The notes beneath the pieces are model-generated. The model searched no databases and was not told where the DNA came from. It was given only the letters and a program-made list of their open reading frames with translations. The position numbers were made by a program, and so were the translations under genes. Shown here piece by piece: positions 1 to 4,996 of a stretch of DNA of 7,043 nt (positions within the stretch are counted from its first letter, which is position 1; every line of letters begins with the position of its first letter). Origin of the DNA: Thiobacillus denitrificans (lineage in GTDB: Bacteria > Pseudomonadota > Gammaproteobacteria > Burkholderiales > Thiobacillaceae); contig DHHQ01000008.1 in the NCBI GenBank assembly GCA_002403375.1, positions 38,274 to 45,316 of the forward strand, written 5' to 3'.

Positions 1-11
1 GCGGGCGCGGC

Positions 12-572
12 TCAGAACATGCTGCGCGCGGTCGACTCGCCGATGCCCTGCAGCGGCCCGAGCGGGTTGCTGCTGTATTCCATCTCGCGGATCTGCGGCT
101 GACCGCCGATCAGCTTGTAGACGACGACGTCGTTCTTGAGCAGCAGCGTGCCCTTGAAGTGCCAGCCGACGACGTCCACCTGCCGCCTGAAGTTGAGGAA
201 ATCGGACCAGAAACCGCCGGTGCGCGTGCGCTTGATGTGGCGCTGGTCGATCTCGAAGCCGCGGCAGGCCGCCTGCGACTGGATGCAATCCCTGACGCCC
301 GCATCGAGCGCGTCGGAGCTGATCGCGGGGCTGGGAATGAAGCGGATCACGACGTCGGAGTAGTTGAGCAGGGTGACGTTGGGGACCGACGACGGGTCGA
401 ACCCCATTTCCCTGAGGTCGGCGACCCGGGTCTGGTAGGGGGTGATCCGGTCGAAGGTCTGCTGCGCCTCTTCGAAGCTCTTCCACGGCCCTTCGACCGC
501 ATGGTTGCCGCGCGGCAGCAGGGAGCTGCATCCTGCCAGGCCGAGACACGCCGCAATGACCAGATATTTCAT
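12..572 (-). CDS. Predicted lipoprotein of unknown function, 186 aa
   Basis: The product starts with a short Lys-containing hydrophobic signal ending in the lipobox LAGC, so Cys15 is the likely lipidated residue after signal peptidase II cleavage. The next residues are Ser-Ser, not Asp, which suggests outer-membrane sorting. The mature part is soluble and mixed alpha/beta: a Phe/Thr-rich segment near residues 33-50 (SFEEAQQTFDRITPYQT), MGFDPSSVPNV at 56-66, two further cysteines (Cys96, Cys103) that could form a disulfide, and a hydrophobic strand region around 131-153. The frame stays open far upstream, but the ATG at 572 is chosen because it gives a textbook lipoprotein signal and codon quality is lost upstream of it. 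No good Shine-Dalgarno sequence precedes it. The gene is transcribed away from the membrane-peptide/MOSC pair. I do not recognise a named family. Lipoprotein nature is well supported; function is unknown. Confidence 0.85.
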   Translation of the reverse strand: MKYLVIAACLGLAGCSSLLPRGNHAVEGPWKSFEEAQQTFDRITPYQTRVADLREMGFDPSSVPNVTLLNYSDVVIRFIPSPAISSDALDAGVRDCIQSQAACRGFEIDQRHIKRTRTGGFWSDFLNFRRQVDVVGWHFKGTLLLKNDVVVYKLIGGQPQIREMEYSSNPLGPLQGIGESTARSMF

Positions 573-825
573 GCTTGATTGCCGTTGTTGGGAATGACAC
601 TGCGGCGAGCGGGGCGCCGCCGTTTGCGTATACCTTATACGATGCCGTTGCGCCCCGCCACTCCTGCCTTGTCGGCGGGCCTCCGGCCCGGCCGGGACGG
701 GATGCGGGGTCGCAGGCCCACGCGATCGGTCGCCCATCATGGGGCTCGACGCCGCGCGTGCTGGATGGGCGCAGAATTCCCTGTGCCGGCCCCGCCGGCC
801 GCAAAGCCTGCTGCAAAGGAAGCGC
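573..825. other. Divergent intergenic region (253 bp)
   Basis: This gap separates the minus-strand lipoprotein gene from the plus-strand membrane-peptide gene, so promoters for both should lie here. It holds an AT-rich dyad at 627-641 and a GC-rich hairpin at 676-690 (CGGGCC, loop TCC, GGCCCG), followed by more GGCC/CCGG-rich sequence to about 700. I find no convincing -35/-10 pair for the plus strand. Open frames cross it on both strands, but their residues look like GC-rich shadow coding (Arg/Pro/Ala-rich, no motif, no ribosome site), so I annotate no gene. Confidence 0.6.
627..641. promoter_or_regulatory. AT-rich dyad CGTATA-CCT-TATACG; possible operator or -10 region
   Basis: This is a perfect inverted repeat with 6-bp arms around CCT, and it is the most AT-rich spot in a very GC-rich intergenic region. 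Read on the minus strand it contains TATAAG (639-634), a 5-of-6 match to a sigma-70 -10 box. That would place a start of transcription about 55 nt before the lipoprotein ATG at 572. No good -35 box sits 16-18 bp upstream. It could therefore be an activator-dependent promoter, an operator for a dimeric regulator, or chance. Confidence 0.3.
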
Positions 826-918
826 ATGCCGAAATTCGTGAAGATCCTGCTCGCCTGCCTGATCTGCCTCGCCGTCGCCGGCGGCGTGGTGTGGCTGGTC
901 GGGGCGCTGTCCGCATGA
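826..918 (+). CDS. Small single-span membrane peptide, 30 aa
   Basis: A short gene preceded by a good ribosome-binding site (AAAGGA at 815-820, 5-nt spacer). The product begins MPKFVKILLACLICLAVAGG, has Lys3 and Lys6 as its only charges, and has a continuous hydrophobic helix from about residue 7 to 27 with two cysteines (11 and 14). It has no soluble domain, so it should be a membrane-embedded micropeptide, N-terminus inside by the positive-inside rule. An uncleaved signal-like leader is the alternative. Its stop codon overlaps the start of the MOSC gene in the arrangement ATGA (915-918), the usual sign of translational coupling. No family is recognised. The reading frame, ribosome site and overlap are seen directly; production of the peptide and any link to the MOSC protein are inferred. 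Confidence 0.65.
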   Translation: MPKFVKILLACLICLAVAGGVVWLVGALSA

Positions 919-1466
919 AGCCGGCGGGCGGGGCAGACCTGCGCGAACTGACGATGCGCTTCCCGCGCGCCGGCAGGGTCGAGGCGATCTACCTGCGTCC
1001 GCAGCGACGCGGCGACGTCGTCGCGGTCGAGGCGGTGCAGGCGATCGCCGCGTGCGGGCTCGCGGGCGACCACTACGCGCAGCCAGCGCGCGGCCGGGTG
1101 GCGGGGGGCTGCCGCCAGGTGACGCTGATCCAGGCCGAGCATCTGCCGGTGGTGGCGGCGCTGACCGGGCGGGCCGTGGTCGACGCGGCCTGGCTGCGGC
1201 GCAATCTCGTGGTGTCTGGACTCAATCTGCTGGCGGCGCGCGCGCTGTTCCGCGACCGTCCGCTGGTGCTGCGCATCGGCGCCGCCGTGAGGCTGGAGGT
1301 GACGGGGCACTGCGAGCCCTGCTCGCGCATGGAGGATGTGCTGGGGCCGGGGGGCTACAACGCGATGCGCGGCCACGGCGGGGTCAAGGCGCGCATCTTG
1401 GCCGGCGGCCTGATCCGGACCGGCGACTCGGTGAGCGTGGAAGCGGCCGACCGGCAGGCTGATTGA
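915..1466 (+). CDS. MOSC domain-containing protein, 183 aa
   Basis: MOSC domains are beta-rich modules that bind the molybdenum cofactor or act in sulfur transfer, as in the C-termini of Moco sulfurases and in YiiM/mARC-type proteins. Family hallmarks appear in order: GLAGDHYA at 48-55, GCRQVTLIQAEHL at 65-77, RRNLVVSGLNL at 95-105, VTGHCEPCSRM at 129-139, and a Gly-rich end ARILAGGLIRTGD at 159-171. Cys136, following Pro135, is the expected conserved cysteine that contacts sulfur or the cofactor; Cys133 makes it a CxxC. Length matches stand-alone MOSC proteins; no MOSC N-terminal barrel or ferredoxin domain is attached and there is no signal peptide, so it is cytoplasmic. The ATG at 915 overlaps the upstream peptide's TGA and has only a weak ribosome site, pointing to coupled translation. 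An internal ATG at 954 (residue 14) is a less likely start. Substrate and reaction are unknown. Confidence 0.88.
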   Translation: MKPAGGADLRELTMRFPRAGRVEAIYLRPQRRGDVVAVEAVQAIAACGLAGDHYAQPARGRVAGGCRQVTLIQAEHLPVVAALTGRAVVDAAWLRRNLVVSGLNLLAARALFRDRPLVLRIGAAVRLEVTGHCEPCSRMEDVLGPGGYNAMRGHGGVKARILAGGLIRTGDSVSVEAADRQAD

Positions 1467-1530
1467 CATTTGTCCTTGCCTTGCGCCCGGCTTGCAGCAG
1501 AATGAATAAATCCACTCAGCGGGATTCTGC

Positions 1531-3045
1531 ATGTCTGACACGATTCGACAATGGGACCTTGCGCTCGACCAGCCGGGGAGCGCGGGACCGGCGACGCTGC
1601 GGTTCGCCGGCGGCTTCGCCGCGCTGGTGGTCGCCGCAGCGGTGGTCGTGGCGACTTTCCGCGACGTCCAGTTGCCGGCCTTCCCCCAGTTCGCGGCCTT
1701 TCACGCCGGCTTCGCGCTGGTCGTGGACGGCATCATCGCCTTCCTGCTGTTCAGCCAGTTCGCCTACCGCCGCCAGCCGTCCTACGCGATTCTGGGGGCC
1801 GCCTACCTGTTCAGCGCGCTGGTCGCGGTGCCCTTCCTGCTGACTTTCCCCGGGGCGCTGAAAAGCGACGGCGGCGTCATCGGCGGCCCGCAGAGCGCGA
1901 TCTGGGTGTGGCATGCGTGGCACATCGTGTTTCCGCTCGTCGTCGTCCTGTCACTGCTGGCGCACGCGCGCGCGCCGGGCCGGGCGGCAGCGGGGGAGCG
2001 CGTGCTTCCCGTCATCGCCTGGGCAGTGGCGGCTTCCGCGCTGCTGGCGCTGCTGGTCGGCGTCGCAGTGACCGCCTTTCACGACCGGCTGCCGGTGCTC
2101 CTCGGCGCCGGCGCGCAGCCGCTGACGCCCGCCTTCCATGTGGTCGGCGGGATCGCGGTCGCACTCGCCGCCTGCGCGCTCGGCCTGGCGGTGTGGATGG
2201 CGCGCCGTCGATCGGTGTTGCATGTCTGGCTGGCCGTGCTGCTGACCGCGTTTTTCGCCGATTCGCTGCTGAGCATGCTGTCGCCAGCGCGCTACTCGAT
2301 GGCCTGGTACGGCGGGCGCGTCGAGTCGATGGTGGCGGCCGGGGTGTTGCTGCTGGTTTTCCTGGGCGGCATCAACCGGCTCTACTACAGGTTGGGAATG
2401 ACGGTGCGCGAGCTGTTCGTCGCCAACCGCAAGCTCGCGGCACTGGTCAGCGAGAAGGACGCGCTGGTCGAAGCGCTGCAGCGCCGCGAGGATGAGATCC
2501 GCCAGCTGGCCTACTACGATCCGGTGACCGAACTGCCGAACCGGCGGATGCTGATGGATCGCCTGGGCCACGACCTGGCGCAGGGGGGGCGGCTGGGGCA
2601 TTCGACCGCGGTGCTGTTTCTCGACCTCGACAAGTTCAAGGCGGTCAACGACCAGTTCGGCCACGAGGCGGGCGACCAGCTGTTGCGCGAGGTCGGCGCG
2701 CGGCTCACGCGTTGCGTGCGCAGCAGCGATACGGTCGCGCGCCTCGGCGGCGACGAATTCGTCATCCTGCTGCCGCAGATCGCCCACTTGGACGATGCCG
2801 TCAGCGCGGCGGAAAAGGTCATCGGCCTCTTTGGCCAGCCGGTGACGGTCGCCGGCCAGCGTCTCGACGTCACAATCAGCATCGGCATCGCCATTGCACC
2901 GCCCGGCATCGGCCAGGACGCCGCCGGTCTGCTGGTGCGCGCGGACGCGGCCATGTACGCCGCCAAGCAGGCCGGCCGCAACTGCTTCCGCTTCGGCGAC
3001 GACCCCGGGCACCGGTCGCCGCCGCTGACGGGGGTCGCCCACTAG
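1531..3045 (+). CDS. Membrane-anchored diguanylate cyclase, MASE4-like sensor plus GGDEF, 504 aa
   Basis: The C-terminal domain makes cyclic di-GMP from two GTP, the second messenger that promotes sessile growth. The N-terminal half has about eight hydrophobic spans (near 26-43, 57-78, 85-107, 123-144, 160-182, 201-223, 229-250 and 265-285) and resembles the MASE4 class of integral-membrane sensor; that class call is from memory of its look. A helical linker (about 290-325) leads to a GGDEF domain at about 327-490. The domain opens with YYDPVTELPNRR, carries metal-binding acidic residues in LDLDKFK (Asp365, Asp367), and has an unaltered GGDEF at 406-410. An RxxD inhibitory site (RSSD, 397-400) sits exactly five residues before it, so the enzyme should be active and product-inhibited. 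There is no EAL, PAS or receiver domain. The start has a modest GGGA ribosome site (1521-1524). It begins 64 bp after the MOSC gene and may be separately transcribed. Confidence 0.93.
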   Translation: MSDTIRQWDLALDQPGSAGPATLRFAGGFAALVVAAAVVVATFRDVQLPAFPQFAAFHAGFALVVDGIIAFLLFSQFAYRRQPSYAILGAAYLFSALVAVPFLLTFPGALKSDGGVIGGPQSAIWVWHAWHIVFPLVVVLSLLAHARAPGRAAAGERVLPVIAWAVAASALLALLVGVAVTAFHDRLPVLLGAGAQPLTPAFHVVGGIAVALAACALGLAVWMARRRSVLHVWLAVLLTAFFADSLLSMLSPARYSMAWYGGRVESMVAAGVLLLVFLGGINRLYYRLGMTVRELFVANRKLAALVSEKDALVEALQRREDEIRQLAYYDPVTELPNRRMLMDRLGHDLAQGGRLGHSTAVLFLDLDKFKAVNDQFGHEAGDQLLREVGARLTRCVRSSDTVARLGGDEFVILLPQIAHLDDAVSAAEKVIGLFGQPVTVAGQRLDVTISIGIAIAPPGIGQDAAGLLVRADAAMYAAKQAGRNCFRFGDDPGHRSPPLTGVAH

Positions 3046-3214
3046 CAGCCGGCACCGGCTAGCGAAAGCGTTCGCGCCGCCGGTAAAGGAAACGCCAAAT
3101 GCGCCGTTATAGCGGGGAGCGGGCCTGCGCACGGCATCGCCACAAACACGACGAAATCACCAGAAAGGCGAGCCCCGGCTCTGCAGGCACTGCGGGCGCC
3201 TCGGGATTATGGAG

Positions 3215-3219
3215 GGAGG
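3215..3219 (+). promoter_or_regulatory. Strong ribosome-binding site GGAGG that fixes the start at 3227
   Basis: The sequence GGAGGGAGGA (3211-3220) offers a full Shine-Dalgarno match 7 nt before the ATG at 3227. An in-frame ATG at 3209 overlaps this element and would add six non-signal residues, so it is not the start. Confidence 0.85.
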
Positions 3220-3226
3220 AATACCT

Positions 3227-3520
3227 ATGAAGACCTGGATCATCACGCTGCCGTTCCTGTTCGCAGCAGGGCTTGCGGCGGCTGCCACGGCGAACGAACC
3301 CGTCGTGGTCCCCGCAGAAATCCTCAGCCCCGCCGAACCCGCTGTCGCCGACGCGGCGCCTGCCGCGACGCCCGCGGCCAAGGCGAGCAAGGCCCGGACC
3401 GCTGGCAGGGCCGGCAAGCCCGGCACCAGGTCGTTTCCCAAGGGCGACGTGCGCCATTGCCTGGACAAGAAGACCCGCGCAGAAATCATCCGCTGCTCCG
3501 AAACGGGGCGCGGGAAATAG
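3227..3520 (+). CDS. Small exported Ala/Pro-rich protein with C-terminal two-cysteine module, 97 aa
   Basis: The product has a clear Sec signal peptide (MKTWIITLPFLFAAGLAAAA) with a likely signal peptidase I site after Ala-Thr-Ala at residue 22. A low-complexity Ala/Pro linker, then Lys/Arg-containing, covers about 23-68. A compact C-terminal module follows from about 69 to 93: SFPKGDVRHCLDKKTRAEII, then Arg-Cys-Ser-Glu. Its two cysteines, Cys78 and Cys90, are 11 residues apart and would probably form a disulfide in the periplasm, giving a helical hairpin. The contrast between a featureless linker and a residue-dense tail suggests the tail is the functional part. I recall similar short cysteine-flanked tails in small exported proteins of betaproteobacteria, but no named family or function. 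The gene stands alone between a 181-bp upstream gap and hairpins directly after its stop codon. Confidence 0.8.
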   Translation: MKTWIITLPFLFAAGLAAAATANEPVVVPAEILSPAEPAVADAAPAATPAAKASKARTAGRAGKPGTRSFPKGDVRHCLDKKTRAEIIRCSETGRGK

Positions 3521-3544
3521 GGCGCGGCCGCTTCGGCGGCGCCC
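3520..3544 (+). terminator. GC hairpin with TTCG tetraloop at the end of the small exported protein gene
   Basis: GCCGC (3527-3531) pairs with GCGGC (3536-3540) around a TTCG loop closed by C-G, an exceptionally stable tetraloop. GGGC (3520-3523) can pair with GCCC (3541-3544) outside a 3-nt bulge. It starts on the last base of the stop codon. No T-run follows, so it may protect the 3' end of the message or pause polymerase rather than end transcription alone. Confidence 0.35.
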
Positions 3545-3550
3545 TGACGA

Positions 3551-3577
3551 GGGGGAGGCGACGGTCTCCGCCCCCTT
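3551..3577 (+). terminator. Second GC hairpin, possible terminator
   Basis: GGGGGAGG (3551-3558) faces CCGCCCCC (3568-3575) across a 9-nt loop, pairing in seven positions with one A/G mismatch. Only TT and then CGGGTTT follow, a poor T-tract. Together with the preceding TTCG hairpin it is a credible but unproven end for the small exported protein's transcript. Confidence 0.35.
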
Positions 3578-3582
3578 CGGGT

Positions 3583-3723
3583 TTCCGCTTCGCCGATCTG
3601 CCCGGCCTCGCCCCGCCGATCGCCAACCTGCCGCCGAGGCTGCGCGACGCGCTGCGCGGCGTCTTGCCGGCAGGTGCCCCGTTCGTGATCGCGGACCGTC
3701 CGTTTCGCCATCGCAGGGTCTGA
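3583..3723 (+). pseudogene. Coding-like stretch without usable start; possible gene remnant
   Basis: From 3583 to a TGA at 3721-3723 this frame reads RFADLPGLAPPIANLPPRLR and on through DALRGVLPAGAPFVIADRPF to a basic end. Of its 46 sense codons, 40 end in G/C, while only 26 have G/C at the second position and 36 at the first. That skew is typical of real coding DNA at this GC content. Yet in this frame no ATG or GTG precedes it. The only near-standard start is a TTG at 3457 inside the 97-aa gene, with no ribosome site, and reading from there passes through the hairpins. It ends 9 bp before the YdjM-type gene, in the same frame. It could be the 3' remnant of a lost gene, a gene with a non-standard start, or chance. 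I do not recognise the sequence. Confidence 0.25.
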
Positions 3724-3732
3724 GCGTTCACC

Positions 3733-4257
3733 ATGGCGACGCCGCTCTCCCATCTCGCCGTGCCGCTCGCGCTCGGCGTCGCCCTGGGGCCCGATCTGGT
3801 GCCGCCGGGGCTGCTCGCGCTTGCCGTCGTCTGCGCGCTGTTGCCCGACGTCGACGCGCTGGGCCTGTGGCTCGGCATCCCTTACGAGCATCCGCTCGGC
3901 CACCGCGGCTTCACCCACTCGCTGCCGTTCGCCGTGGCGCTGGCCGGCGCCTCGGCGTTGCTCGCGCCGGCGGTGGGGGCGGATCCGCGGGTCGCGTTCT
4001 GGGTGCTGGCAATGAGCGCGGCGTCCCACGGCCTGCTCGACGGCATGACCAACGGCGGCCTCGGCATCGCCTTCTTCAGTCCGTTCTCGCACCGCCGCCG
4101 CTTCCTGCCGTGGCGGGTGATCGAGGTGTCGCCGCTGCGTCCGTCCGCGTTGTTCACGCGGCGCGGCTTGCACGTGCTGCGCTCGGAGATGCGCTGGATC
4201 TGGCTGCCGTGCGGCGCGGCGGCGCTGCTGGGCGCCGCGCTGCGCGGGCTGGGGTGA
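3733..4257 (+). CDS. YdjM/DUF457-type membrane-bound metal-dependent hydrolase, 174 aa
   Basis: The protein matches the YdjM-like family of small inner-membrane proteins annotated as metal-dependent hydrolases. Their metal ligands are conserved His/Asp residues at membrane edges, and their physiological substrate is not established. Visible hallmarks in order are: an N-terminal SHLAVPLALG, LPDVD at 37-41, HRGFTHS at 57-63, SHGLLDG at 98-104, and the FSPFSHRR segment at 115-122. Hydrophobic spans lie near 8-38, 64-82, 86-98 and 155-172. Length is normal for the family. The ATG at 3733 is the first start after an in-frame TGA at 3721-3723; its ribosome site is poor (AGGG about 14 nt away). The gene converges on the MBL-fold gene with only four bases between the two stop codons and no room for a dedicated terminator. 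Confidence 0.88.
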   Translation: MATPLSHLAVPLALGVALGPDLVPPGLLALAVVCALLPDVDALGLWLGIPYEHPLGHRGFTHSLPFAVALAGASALLAPAVGADPRVAFWVLAMSAASHGLLDGMTNGGLGIAFFSPFSHRRRFLPWRVIEVSPLRPSALFTRRGLHVLRSEMRWIWLPCGAAALLGAALRGLG

Positions 4258-4261
4258 GCCG

Positions 4262-4888
4262 CTAGCAGCCGGCGCGGGCCATCGCCGCGAGGAAGCGTTC
4301 GAGGCCCGCGCGGGCGCCGCCGATCCAGGGCGCGCCGTGGGCGAACAGCAGGTGGTCGAATTCGCGCTCGCGCAGGATCTTGCCGAACGCCTCGCACAGG
4401 CCGCGCTTGACGCCTTCCGGGTCGTCGCCCAGATACGCGTCCGGCATGAAAGACAGCCTGCCGCGGCTGCGCGCGATGGCGTCGCCCACGCTCAGGACGC
4501 CGCCGCTCACCGGCAGGTAGAGCGCGGTTTCCTCGGGGCACAGCGAGCCGACCTTCAGCGCCAGGACGCCGCCCGGGAGTCGCCTGCCATGGCTGAAGCT
4601 TCTGACCGTCTCGCCGTGGGTGAATTCGTGCAGGCCGTCCTCGTGGCACCAGACCTTGGCGCCGTAGCGCGCGGCGAAGCGGTCGCTGTGCCGGTAGTGG
4701 TGCCGGTTGGTGAGGTAGACATGCTGCGGGGCGCCGTGCGCGGCGAACCACTCGATGCCTTCGGCGGGGACGCGCGGGTCGATGGCGACGGGCGGGTCGG
4801 TGGCGTTGCTGTAGTAGGAATGCACGTAGGCCTGGATACCCTGGTGAAAGGTTTTCCAGTGGAATACGCCGGGCAGGATTTCTTTCAT
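4262..4888 (-). CDS. Metallo-beta-lactamase-fold protein with degenerate metal site, 208 aa
   Basis: The overall order of elements is that of small MBL-fold hydrolases: an N-terminal ILPGVFHW strand, a buried AIDPRVP turn (35-41), the metal-motif position after strand HVYLT (56-60), a VLSVGDAI strand (131-138), and a C-terminal LLFAHGAPWIGG (180-191). The usual HxHxDH is replaced by TNRHHYRHSDRF (60-71). By my alignment only one of its His/Asp ligands remains (His63), and the His expected after the central sheet is replaced by CPEE (117-120). Asp136 and His184 are kept. It may bind one metal, use a different set of ligands, or be non-catalytic. No signal peptide is present, so it is cytoplasmic. 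Start is supported by GGAGG at 4899-4903, 10 nt upstream. It is the last gene of the minus-strand block, 108 bp after the exported Tyr/Trp-rich gene. Substrate unknown. Confidence 0.8.
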   Translation of the reverse strand: MKEILPGVFHWKTFHQGIQAYVHSYYSNATDPPVAIDPRVPAEGIEWFAAHGAPQHVYLTNRHHYRHSDRFAARYGAKVWCHEDGLHEFTHGETVRSFSHGRRLPGGVLALKVGSLCPEETALYLPVSGGVLSVGDAIARSRGRLSFMPDAYLGDDPEGVKRGLCEAFGKILREREFDHLLFAHGAPWIGGARAGLERFLAAMARAGC

Positions 4889-4996
4889 GGCAGCACGCCC
4901 TCCGATCCAGTAAAGACGAATCCCGCACGCAGGGAAGTGGCGGCGGCCGGGGGCGCTTGCGCGATGCCGGCCAACGCCGGGGCGTGAGGCCCGGGG

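Noticed and set aside
1463..1468. Perfect TTGACA that could be a -35 box for the cyclase gene
   Set aside because: It overlaps the MOSC stop codon, and no -10-like sequence lies 16-18 bp downstream; that spot is CCCGGC-type sequence.
573..1541. Long minus-strand open frame extending the lipoprotein frame upstream across the MOSC gene
   Set aside because: The added residues are Arg/Ala/His/Gln-rich shadow sequence antisense to a clear MOSC gene, and they would bury the lipoprotein signal. The frame is open only because stop codons are rare at this GC content.
3062..3075. Hairpin GCGAA-AGCG-TTCGC after the cyclase gene as a terminator
   Set aside because: The 5-bp stem has no T-run after it and is too weak to call. 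The nearby CTAGC/GCTAG pair is equally weak.
1951..3132. 393-codon minus-strand open frame antisense to the diguanylate cyclase
   Set aside because: It is the antisense shadow of a gene with full domain motifs. Its composition (Arg, Gln, His, Ala) shows no family motif.
3273..4265. 330-codon plus-strand and 338-codon minus-strand open frames overlapping the small exported protein and the YdjM-type gene
   Set aside because: Both are Arg/Ala/Pro-rich frame-shifted shadows. The correct frames show a signal peptide and hydrolase motifs.
3042..4273. Shared 12-mer CTAGCAGCCGGC at 3042-3053 and 4262-4273, each containing a TAG or its complement at a gene end
   Set aside because: About one or more 12-mer matches are expected by chance in 7 kb of biased sequence. 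The two copies sit in different frames and strands.
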